Source: Echinostoma caproni (lineage: Eukaryota; Platyhelminthes; Trematoda; Plagiorchiida; Echinostomatidae). Taken from it: 64,000 nucleotides of DNA. The position numbers and the translations under genes are program-made. The stretch spans positions 35,857 through 99,856 of the forward strand of contig UZAN01039730.1 of assembly GCA_900618425.1 (NCBI GenBank), in the 5' to 3' direction. Position 1 is the first letter of the stretch. Each line of letters begins with the position of its first letter. The notes beneath the pieces were generated by a model. The model was not told where the DNA came from, searched no databases, and worked only from the letters and a program-made list of their open reading frames with translations. Of the stretch, positions 49,531 to 58,449 are shown in pieces.

Positions 49531-49616
49531 TGCATCAGTGGGATTTGAGCCCACAAATAAGGAACGCCCTATATGTCTCTGTGTAGTTTACGCTCTACCA
49601 GCTGAGTTTCAATGCA
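49531..49616 (-). other. tRNA-like sequence (tRNA pseudogene or SINE head)
   Basis: On the minus strand an 86-nt unit shows a 7-bp acceptor stem (TGCATTG with TGATGCA, two G-U pairs), a near-canonical D arm (CTCAGCTGGTAGAGC, an A box) and a perfect T arm (GTGGG-CTCAAAT-CCCAC, a B box). The part between D and T arms is 36-37 nt instead of about 23 and has no clear 5-bp anticodon stem. No CCA is encoded. It therefore looks like a degenerate tRNA or the 5' head of a tRNA-derived SINE rather than a working tRNA gene. An intron-containing tRNA is the alternative. Confidence 0.5.
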
Positions 49617-49837
49617 AATAATATTGCTCTGATCACTTCACGTTTGAATAACCGCAATAAATTTGAAGAAAAATGAAATCGGAGTTATTTGTTTTGGCCC
49701 AGACTTCATTTGACAAACTCTAACGATTTCCGAAGAGAGGACCAGTTGTAGCATTCAGATTACTTGCCAACGGGGAGGAGAGTTCACATTTCTCTCTAAT
49801 TTGCGTTGATGACTACCTGAGAGACGATGAGAGAGGT

Positions 49838-49905
49838 AGATTAGAGCCTGCACCTTGCAGGGGTATCAGCAACTTCCATATGTGGGTTCTAATTCCACTG
49901 AGGTT
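49838..49905 (+). other. tRNA-like fragment with B box
   Basis: TTAGAGCCTGCACC resembles a decayed D arm, and TGGGTTCTAATTCCACTG about 40 bases on fits a T arm with a B box. It sits 220 bases from the unit at 49531-49616 on the opposite strand. Probably another SINE head. Confidence 0.35.
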
Positions 49906-50084
49906 GGTGATTTTGCCATGAATAGATCCTTTGATTAACTTGAGCTTTGCATTCAAGGTGATGCTGCCAAACTTCTATTCTTATACTCAAATTCTGGAAT
50001 TGTTACAGGTATGCCTTTCAGAAATGCCACCGAACATGCTCAGATGAATACAGTATGAATTCGTGGTAAAAGCAAAGCGTGAGC

Positions 50085-50240
50085 GAAGGGGCTAGGAAAC
50101 ACTGGACGGTTGTTTTGACCGGGACGGATCTCATCAGCAGTGCGAATCTATCAGCTCCAGTGGGAATCGATCCCGAGACCTCATTGGTCCCCCGTGGTAA
50201 CTCTAGTATAATTGATAAAGTTGCCATCCTCAAACTGTCA
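50085..50240 (-). mobile_element. tRNA-derived SINE, copy C
   Basis: On the minus strand, GTTACCACGGGGGACC is followed by the B-box-like GGGATCGATTCCCA, then GATTCGCACTGCTGATGAGA and a tail reading AACAACCGTCCAGTGTTTCC. The same blocks, in the same order and spacing, occur at 62361-62545 and 57700-57848. No coding potential. The ends are uncertain. Confidence 0.6.
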
Positions 50241-50554
50241 GTGTGGCAAATACTGACCACACCCCATTAACCTATTGAACGTACAGTTTCATGTCATGTG
50301 TGGTTTGATAGAAACCTTTTAGAGAAGTTAACTAAAACATCAAAATCGCGGACAGTATTTATGTTACTTGAGGCTGAATACCGAATAACAATAATTTGCA
50401 TGACCTCCTTTAACACCTTCCTAAAATCTCCTAAATTACCCTGTGTTTCTTAGTTATTCTTCAAAAGTAAAATATCACCGGAATCGTGAATGTTGGGAAA
50501 CGGGAACTACTGATGCTGCTGTCCAATGACGGCTGCAGTTCAACTTACTTACAG

Positions 50555-50672
50555 ATATAACCGGGGTAGATATTTGACATTCGTCGTTGTTTTTCGTTCC
50601 ATACCAGTTATATCATGTGAAAATGAACAGCGCGTGGATCCAGGCCTACCACGCTGTTTGTGTTTCATACAC
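50555..50672 (+). CDS. Candidate internal exon, function unknown
   Basis: The acceptor CAACTTACTTACAG and strong donor ATACAC|GTGAGGTG bound 118 nt. The product reads YNRGRYLTFVVVFRSIPVIS and then RVDPGLPRCLCFIH, with one short hydrophobic run. No family is recognised; both neighbours are non-coding. Confidence 0.36.
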
Positions 50673-52701
50673 GTGAGGTGTTCTCTTTTTGACAACGTAA
50701 ATGTCACCGCATCAGATTTTAACGAAACACAGGTCAATGCACAAAGCCAAGCTCTTTTACTAATTAGAACCGGAGCTAAAAATGGATGGTGCAGCTAAAT
50801 TTGGTCTGACATATTGAGGGATAAGGTTCACGAAATTCTTCCAAACCCGAACAGCAGATAGCAGCTAATTTCTTCCCGGGCATCCTCCATTTGTACACGT
50901 TCTTTTAATGATGTTTTCACGTTCGGTTTCCACTTTCAGTGAACGACTAATAAATGGGCTTTAACCAAAATAATATTAATCCGGTATAACCATCGGGCAA
51001 ATTCCTATCTGGTAAACTGCACTCCAATAGATTCGTTGAAAATGTAACCATGCCCGAAAAGTCGCCCAAACTCCACGTGACTATCTCCTTGAAGCACACA
51101 GTTGTCCTATGCTTCTTCAGCATGTGTGTGCTAAAGAAATTCCTACTAAATGATTTCTCACAGCTTCGATGCGGTTGTTCATGATGTAAACCCACATTTG
51201 CACCTTTTGACAATGGAGTATTTCCGCTATGATAAAAACACCATGCTATCGTTCATTGTCAATTTGTTGAATACAACCTCCTGTGATAGATGATTGGACG
51301 AATATCCGCTCGCAGTTGCAATCTGCCACTAGCGGAACTCTCAGCAATTCTAGTCTGGTAAAAATGTCATCAGTTCTAATCCTGGATCACAGACCTAATC
51401 GAAGCTGCCTTTCTCATTTTGACCAATCTCCTGACACCGGGCGAGTCAAATGATTCACTGAACGATACTAGCAGGTCAGTCCTATGTCAAGTTGCAGTTG
51501 ATCTCAACCGCAGTTGAACGTTCCGTCCAGGACTTTACTTAAATTGATTTCAGGCCAACGGAAAAGACAGTGTTTACGCATAAATACGTTGAACCACTAA
51601 AAAGACAGTTTATTTAAAATAATCATTTCGGTTATGCTTGATTAATATACGGATTCCCAAAATGCAGCACGTCAGTCAAAATGGGCAATTCAACTTTGCA
51701 AATGTTAAAAATCTTTAGCAGAACCAAAGTTAATGTAAAAACCATTACAAAAGCTGCACGTTAACGTGGTAACAAAACCGATGCAAACTGTGTGTTGATT
51801 TGTTTATCGATCTCGGGTAGATCTAGCTAGCTTTGCTTTTCTGCTTGTTACTGAACAATGTGTGACTTTTCTAAAAAAATCCCAATTTGTTAGTTGAAAG
51901 GAATTATTAGTGATATGTGTTAGGTGGCTTGAGCAAAGTAGTTTTCCATGCAGCCTTATTTTCTAACTTGGCCGTACCTCTACTCAGAAGACCAACAGGG
52001 TAACAAAATGTATTTGAATAGAATTGCTGTATGCTTTCAAGCAACTTTTCAATTTTTATAAACAAGATTGGATCCAAAATATGAGCAATGCCAAACGCAC
52101 ATGGAAAATACAAAATCACTTTGAAAAAGGAGTGTAGCTATATAGGACAGGATTCAAGGGGAAAAGTTGTATTGTGTTCGGTATAGCAGCAAACGAAAGA
52201 AATTAACTTGAATATCTCACATTAGGCTGGTGGATAGTTTGTCGTGCGGTATTCTAAAATGATGAATAAACAACCAATGCGCAAACAGAAGACTAAGGAT
52301 AAATTACGGGAGTCTGAAGAGAAAAAACGGTTTTGGAATTTGAGGTATAACAACTAAAAACAGGAGGGTAACTATGAGCAGAATACAAAATTTGGAGGTG
52401 AATGGGTTTTAAATGCCATCGGCGGGAGATGGAAATCTTTCAAGAGAAACGTTTGAGAGAACCGGTCCAGGTTACAGTACTATCGAAGTCTGAGCCACGT
52501 TACACAAGTGACGGTATGTCGGTTTCCTTATACTGATCGGCATCATTTCGACACCGTTAAGCAGTGATTCGCTGGATTCTTCACTGTGCGTTCTGAGTGT
52601 TGCTGAGATTGATGGTGATTTGATCTTTTATTCGGCTCCCATGTCCCACACCCACTTCACATGTTGTAAGATGAAGCTAACGGTAATCATCTGTATGAAC
52701 T

Positions 52702-52974
52702 TTAAGAAGAGAACCAGACAGTGCTTAGCTGTTCACTTAGATGGGTGCCAAAATGTATTAATGAAATGACGCCAACTGAACGCAGGTAATCTCTAACGTT
52801 TTGAAACTGACCGATGCATGAAGAAGAATACATATTTAAGCCAGACGTGTTGGTCATAATTTGACGGGTGTCTACTTTCATAGATATCCACATCCTTTTT
52901 TGCCGTGAGTAACTTGCATTGAATTTATAAAGGACATGTGTTTGAATGAGCTGGTTCAGATGCTGTGGATACAC
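52702..52974 (-). CDS. Candidate exon or small ORF, function unknown
   Basis: A 90-codon minus frame reads YPQHLNQLIQTHVLYKFNAS, then KRMWISMKVDTRQIMTNTSG, and then RDYLRSVGVISLIHFGTHLS. Composition is strongly protein-like. Possible signals are TATCCACAG as acceptor near the start and CTAA|GTGAAC as donor near the end; both are modest. No domain is recognised. Confidence 0.36.
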   Translation of the reverse strand: MYPQHLNQLIQTHVLYKFNASYSRQKRMWISMKVDTRQIMTNTSGLNMYSSSCIGQFQNVRDYLRSVGVISLIHFGTHLSEQLSTVWFSS

Positions 52975-53175
52975 TCTTGATTATCTGTTACTCGGAAACG
53001 GAATTTGTGATTGTCTGGTATAGGTTCGAACCTCATCATGACTTCTCGGATTTTCAAAAAATTAACAATAAGGCATTGCTATTTTGTTTGTGAAAACTGA
53101 CTATCCTACACACGGCCAAACATGAGCATTTCTGCAAAGCTTGACTGTGTACTTTCTTCTTTGACTGCTCCGTAG

Positions 53176-53282
53176 AGAGAGAGAGAGATTTGGTGGAAAT
53201 CTACGACTACAGTGTTGGAAAATTTCGAATGCAAACTGAGGGATTTTGACGCACTACCTGCTGTTCGAGAGAGAGAGAGAGA
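53176..53282 (+). repeat. Two (GA)n tracts
   Basis: Short runs of GA at 53176-53190 and 53268-53282, about 80 bases apart, in otherwise unremarkable sequence. Confidence 0.8.
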
Positions 53283-53495
53283 TAGTGCCCTTTATCAGTT
53301 GACTACTGCGCGATGTTTTCAAAATATAAATGAAAATATTCCGCTTTATCTTGTAAATAAGCGGTTTAGTTCAATGAAGTTTAACGATCAATAAGTACCT
53401 CTAATTACAAATACGTTTTATTCGCAGTTTCTTTGCAATAAAGATAACACCTGACACGCAGGAACCGTTTATATGATTTCGCTCTCTTTCTGTGA

Positions 53496-53908
53496 ATGCG
53501 GTGCATTGGTTTATCCCATCGCCAGAAACGAACACGTTATCAATCATACAATATGCTGGAAAATAAGAATCACATGGAATGGATCGGAAGAATGGACTAT
53601 TTTTACAGACATGTATGTTCATTACGCAGAATCGACATGTCGCTCATCCCGGAAAAACCCTCGGCAGCTTTGAACAGCTGTTTTACTCTTGCTAACGGTT
53701 ATCGCTAGTGTACATCCATCGAACCCAACAGCGGGACGATAACCTGGACAAACATGGATTGGTGATCCGACGCTGGTCAGATAGTGAGTGGATCCATGCC
53801 TGGTGTTTCCCTAGCAAATCCAGTGACACTGACCATCGACAGATACTGCTAATTATGCCTAACAAGGATGGAACAGCTGTACAGAGTTTCCAGAGCTGCA
53901 CAGCTTGA
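53496..53908 (+). CDS. Candidate coding region in two frames, function unknown
   Basis: The first frame (53496-53708) reads YNMLENKNHMEWIGRMDYFY and then SLIPEKPSAALNS to a TAG. The second (53708-53908), one base out of register, reads YIHRTQQRDDNLDKHGLVIR and SDTDHRQILLIMPNKDG to a TGA. Together they could be one decayed or frameshifted gene, or two exons with the true splice unseen. A third plus frame and a long minus frame (53692-54060) overlap, so certainty is low. Confidence 0.3.
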
Positions 53909-54914
53909 GTGACAGACACTGCACTGCGCAATGAATCCGTTTGCATGCCTGTATGGATGTAACTATTGGCATTCATGTTTCCAGCCTTATTGGGGAGTTT
54001 TAATTTCCGCTTGTTCATTACACTGACTTTCATTCTAGAAGATTCGGACAAAAGTAACAACTCCTATAGAACACTTACCACTTAATTGTTTATGAGTTGA
54101 GAACTAGCCAACCGATTTAATAAGCACAACATATGTTTATACGTCCTTTGGAGTAAAATTTAAATAAGGGGGGTTTTGTAACTGGATAAAACAATAACTG
54201 TTTAACGGTGCTTAGTTGGTTAACTAAATATGGCACGTTTTGAAATGGTTTCCGTGTGGATTGGATTCGAGAATTCATTGAAAAAGATGACCATATACAC
54301 TTAGATTAGGGTACTTTTGATAAACTATCAGCGTGTATGTGCGTATAAAAGATGATAGTTGGGTGTATAATGCAGTCTTTGAAGGCCCAGAGCTACTACA
54401 AACGATGTCAGATATGTCATTCGAAGTTACAAATACGGATCACGGGTGCCTCGGTCGTCGATAGAATTCGAAACCTCATCTCTTTTCTGATGTCCATTTT
54501 GTGACCATGCTCATAGCAGTGAATGTAGCACGCATATTTGTAGTGTGCTTAGACCTAATAACACTAATATCGTTATCCGTTTCACCCATCTTAAACTTTT
54601 AATATTGTTTAAAGAACGCTAAGGTTTGTTGCACATAACGATATAAAACCTAAAATAAGGCAGTGTGTCTTTTAATCGGTTGACACACTGAGAGTAGTAT
54701 TTTTCATCCGAATCCTATCATCATTCACTTTATTCAAAGTCAAAGTTTTATTATGGGAATCACTTACAAGTACATGGTGCTCTTGTCCAAATAGGATATT
54801 TGCGCAATTGAATCGTTTATCAGCAAAAATGATGAATACCACACATACATAGTTCCGGGTAAGAGATAGCATGAAATGTATACTTTTAATAATTTTAGTT
54901 GTGTAGGGGTGTGA

Positions 54915-55178
54915 GTTGTACCAGGGTTTCATCAAGGCTCCGCTTGAACGTTTCCACAACTGGGACACAAACGACGTCAAATAGAAGGGCACTCCAAGTG
55001 ATACGCACTCTGACTGCGAACGATAAACGCCGGCATTCCAGTTGACACTCTGGAGTCGATAACTTGAAATGAAATGAAACTTGAAATGATGTTTCCTAAG
55101 GTGTACATTGTTCGACAAAGTGAGTAACGGACAACATGGATAGGTTGGGTTCCGCAATACTTGATAGAACAACATAAA
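54915..55178 (-). mobile_element. LINE ORF2 C-terminal fragment (CR1-like)
   Basis: On the minus strand one frame reads CRRLSFAVRVRITWSALLF and then DVVCVPVVETFKRSLDETL, matching the conserved end of CR1-group ORF2 proteins (RxxFxxRVVxxWNxLPxxVV, then SxxxFKxxLD). An in-frame stop lies about 40 residues earlier. The longer overlapping frame at 54672-55190 is a shadow. No short-repeat 3' tail is visible. The fragment ends beside a plus-strand candidate exon. Confidence 0.6.
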
Positions 55179-55179
55179 G

Positions 55180-55294
55180 TCNCCTCTCACTGAAAATGAG
55201 GTACTGCAATCCCTTGATCATCTCAGTGTCAATCCTTTGTGGACGCTGCAGCATCTTGCGACTAGTTTACATCATGTCGCAGACAGGGCGCATG
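55180..55294 (+). CDS. Candidate internal exon, function unknown
   Basis: The frame reads PLTENEVLQSLDHLSVNPLW and then LATSLHHVADRAHG, and ends at the consensus donor GCATG|GTGAGTAC. The start is uncertain: ATAAAG at 55174-55179 is a poor acceptor, while TCATCTCAG at 55226 is better and would shorten the exon to 55227-55294. An N at 55182 sits in the first codon. The peptide looks helical. No family is recognised. Confidence 0.45.
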
Positions 55295-55503
55295 GTGAGT
55301 ACAAATTAATTCGCATTACGATCGCCTTCTTCTCATACACATATTCACCCGGAGAACACTTTGCATTAATCATGAAACCGTATGTGATGTGTGAATCATT
55401 TCGGAGATCTCGCCCTCTTCCGCTATTTCGATGACAAAAATATGCATTCTATCACATTTGATACAAAGTTTGTTTCGTAAAATGAAATAAGGAGCACTGA
55501 CGT

Positions 55504-55809
55504 TCAATACAAAACACGTAATGGCATTAGCATTGATTTTAAGTATATATGCTTACTAGTTACTGTTTTTATCACTGCATATCCGACCAGATAACAATAT
55601 ATTGCTACTACTATCGGCAACGAATTTCTTCGCAAATGGGTTTCTATGCTTTTTCTATGAACATGTTGAATGAACCTTTTATTAACTGTCATTAACAATC
55701 TCTGCATAACGATATCAATGAGTATTGCACCCCAAACGTGAGATAGATACAATACTTCTACTTGCCAAAACCTTTGAGTCGATTCACGCCTTTCGGACTG
55801 ATAACGCAT
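55504..55809 (-). CDS. Candidate coding frame with one membrane segment
   Basis: A 101-codon minus frame reads RYQSERRESTQRFWQVEVLY, then LLMTVNKRFIQHVHRKSIET, then a hydrophobic segment SLPIVVAIYCYLVGYAVI. The charged part followed by a possible membrane helix is plausible protein. There is an ATG, but no convincing splice pair. No family is recognised. Confidence 0.3.
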   Translation of the reverse strand: MRYQSERRESTQRFWQVEVLYLSHVWGAILIDIVMQRLLMTVNKRFIQHVHRKSIETHLRRNSLPIVVAIYCYLVGYAVIKTVTSKHIYLKSMLMPLRVLY

Positions 55810-56739
55810 TACAACTCGATGGATAATTGAACAGAACGGTCCGAATTGTTTGGTAGTACAATCAAAATTCTAGCAGCCAATAGCAGAACGCAACTAAAAG
55901 CAAGCCGGGTGGTAACAGCGTTCAGTTGATCAAACGGTGGCAGATACAACGTTTTCAGTCGATAAAAGGTGACTGCTGGACCAGTTAATTGAGTTCAATT
56001 TGCCCTAATGGGTTTAAGTTGACTTCGATTTAAAAGTAAAAACAATAAGTTTGATCTTTCCTGATACAGGATATCAACGGGGTTCTGTAAATTGTTGTCT
56101 CGCTTTGATTAGCGTGAGACTCAAAACAAAAGAGTTTTCACATCTTGTGTCAAGGCACGGAAAAACTATGGCCAACGATTGTGAATAAACGTTTGTAATG
56201 TTTGCCTTATCAATTTGCAATGAGGAAGAAGTTCATATCAGCTAGCACTTCCACAACTTCCACCTCTATAGTACCAGTACTGCTCAAAGTGTACCTTCAA
56301 CAAAGGGCTATGAATTCCGTAATAAAGCATAAACTGTAGTGATCGACAAAGTAACCATGATAACTAAGCAAATTACAGTTCATTATGCGCAATAATATTG
56401 TTTAGTTGACTTCGTCGGTATGCATCAGCCTTTTTAACTTTCCACTTTTGTAAAGACTGAATCAATAACTGCACGTCAAATGACAATTACGTCGTTAATA
56501 TCATTGTAATTATAGGGATGTAAGCCTACAAAAAAGATCGATTTCCTCGCTTACAGAGCACCGTAGAGTGTCTTTGCAACAGCTTTAATATATTAACTAA
56601 CAACTAATTTGTTGAAAATAAAATACTTAGCCAAGAATCAATCATCCAGATATCATCGTCTGAAACTGGTCACACCATAGAAGTACCACAATTTGATGTC
56701 ATACTTGCTTGTCCGTACAATCACCCTGAAGTTATTTTC

Positions 56740-56934
56740 CACAACAATTGATATTCGTGCGGATTGTACCTGACACACATCTCGTCTCAGCTGTATGGAA
56801 ACAAAACTGATCCTATCGATTACGAACGTTTTTCTGGGGGGAATTCCAGTGCTGAAGAAAAAACTATCATAATGCAGTTTAGCTTATCCCTACAGGATGT
56901 GCATTTGTTTGTCGTTGTATCTGTCTGTGTATCC
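56740..56934 (+). CDS. Candidate exon with C-terminal hydrophobic segment
   Basis: The frame reads CGLYLTHISSQLYGNKTDP, then YERFSGGNSSAEEKTIIMQF, then a hydrophobic run DVHLFVVVSVCVS. It ends at a consensus donor TATCC|GTGAGTTAT. The 5' limit is uncertain because no good acceptor is seen; the frame is closed by a TGA at about 56745. An NKT and an NSS sequon precede the hydrophobic run, so an extracellular segment leading into a membrane helix is possible. Confidence 0.42.
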
Positions 56935-57699
56935 GTGAGTTATTTTTGAAAGAAAGTTCGACAGGGTATGCTCNTCAATCCTATTGGTACTTTTGATTTT
57001 TCTGTTCTCGACCGCAACAAAAAACCCGTTCCTCGGTGTTGAATTCGCAATGTGACCTCCGGTTTTCGATTTCGTTTGAATTCACTTGGGATAAGAAACG
57101 CACAATTGAACAGACCTGTATATTGTGGTGCATACGATTTATACAGTTGTGACTTCAATAGTCGGTAGAAACAAATTAGGATACTCGTTTCAGGTGGTGT
57201 TTACCACTTACCTGGTTGATTTGTTTCTTTTTAAATAACCTTGAATTATCATAGAATCAAGGCACTTTTTATTGTTTATCACCTTACGTATGATCCGTCC
57301 AAATAATCTTTATATACATGTGTGTGGAAACTCTTTGTTCGCAATAAGCCTGTGATTTTTCAACCAACATGCTCATCTAGGAAGTTATAATACTTTTTTT
57401 CGAACCGGGGGGTTTGAGCCTCGGTCAAGTTGTTGAATTCCTTTTGCTTATCATAGGCAATCAGAACGAACCTTTCGCACAAGAATGAAAAACTCACGAG
57501 GATACTAACTTAATTTACACGAAGAATTCATCACACAGTCAAGTTAAATCCTTCATTACTCTCACATAACTTGTAGTCAGGTTGTGCAAGTTTCCAACCT
57601 AGTCATGACCCTACAGGCTAGTGCTAGGATGAGCGAGGTGCGGTGCCCACAACATACTAGCAAACAAGGGCTGTTCTTTATAGTGTATATTCACAATGA

Positions 57700-57848
57700 G
57701 AAACGGTCTGATTAGCTGCTCGGTGTCCGAGCATGCTTGCGTTCTACCGTTGAGGTACGGGTTCCATCTCCGAATGGGTCGATGAATTCTCATTGCTAAT
57801 GAGACCCAACCAGGCCCATCAGCTGTCCATCGCTTCCCAAATGTTCAG
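57700..57848 (+). mobile_element. tRNA-derived SINE, copy B
   Basis: Contains GAGCATGCTTGCGTTCTACC, then the B-box-like GGGTTCCATCTCCG, then GGGTCGATGAATTCTCATTG and AATGAGACCCAACCAGG, with the tail CAGCTGTCCATCGCTTCCC. The block order matches copies A and C. Divergence from them is high, so it is an older insertion. Confidence 0.55.
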
Positions 57849-58370
57849 CCGTGAGTATAACGTGGAGGACTTCGCCCACCGATACCACCAACTCGTAGTA
57901 CATGGCAGAAAATCTATTTCGGGTAAGACTATCCGAGTTTATGGTGCTAATAGCGCTGTCAGAATGCCGCTAACAAAATCCTGTTTGGAATGTCCAACCA
58001 ACCGGTAAACGCGACCAAATACAGACGCTCATAATGCACAGGTAGGAGACACTTTGTACAGCAGGTTCTTCGTGGAAGGGGGATTTCCAAACAACTTGCA
58101 AAATAGGGAAAATACAAAACAACCATGAACCGAAAGGTTCTGTGAGAAATGCACACGACTTATACTCAAATCAAAATGGCGGCGTCCTGCTCAACGTGCC
58201 CTACATTACACTGCCTCCTCCTACGGAAGAACACTGTCCTCAGTGTTCCATACCGCTCGGCTACTTTACACAATTCAACCCATCAACACTATCAACAAAA
58301 ATACCTAGTGGAACAGTCCGTCGTGGATTCCTGTACTCAATTACTTAAAACGGTTTCTGGGATCCATCTC

Positions 58371-58446
58371 GATCCTGCCCGCGACGCCAAATGTAACGTG
58401 GAGCGATACAACCAGAGGTCTTGAGAAGGAAAATAACCTGTTTATT
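58371..58446 (-). mobile_element. LTR retrotransposon junction: LTR end and primer-binding site
   Basis: On the minus strand an LTR end (AATAAA at 58446-58441, then about 50 bases to CACGTTACA at 58392) is followed at once by TTTGGCGTCGCGGGCAGGAT. This is the standard layout of a 5' LTR R-U5 end and a tRNA primer site starting TGGCG. The complement, CCTGCCCGCGACGCCA, resembles the 3' end of a serine tRNA with its CCA. Downstream on the minus strand (58370 to about 57850) no gag is readable. The outer LTR limit and superfamily are unknown. Confidence 0.55.
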
Positions 58447-58449
58447 CAC

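Noticed and set aside
50947..51213. Possible C2H2 zinc-finger-like peptide
   Set aside because: Only one cysteine and an imperfect His pair; the spacing does not fit the motif and there are no repeats.
54672..55190. 172-codon minus frame, the longest N-free open frame outside pol
   Set aside because: A neighbouring minus frame holds the conserved LINE C-terminal pattern, so this frame is an overlapping shadow.
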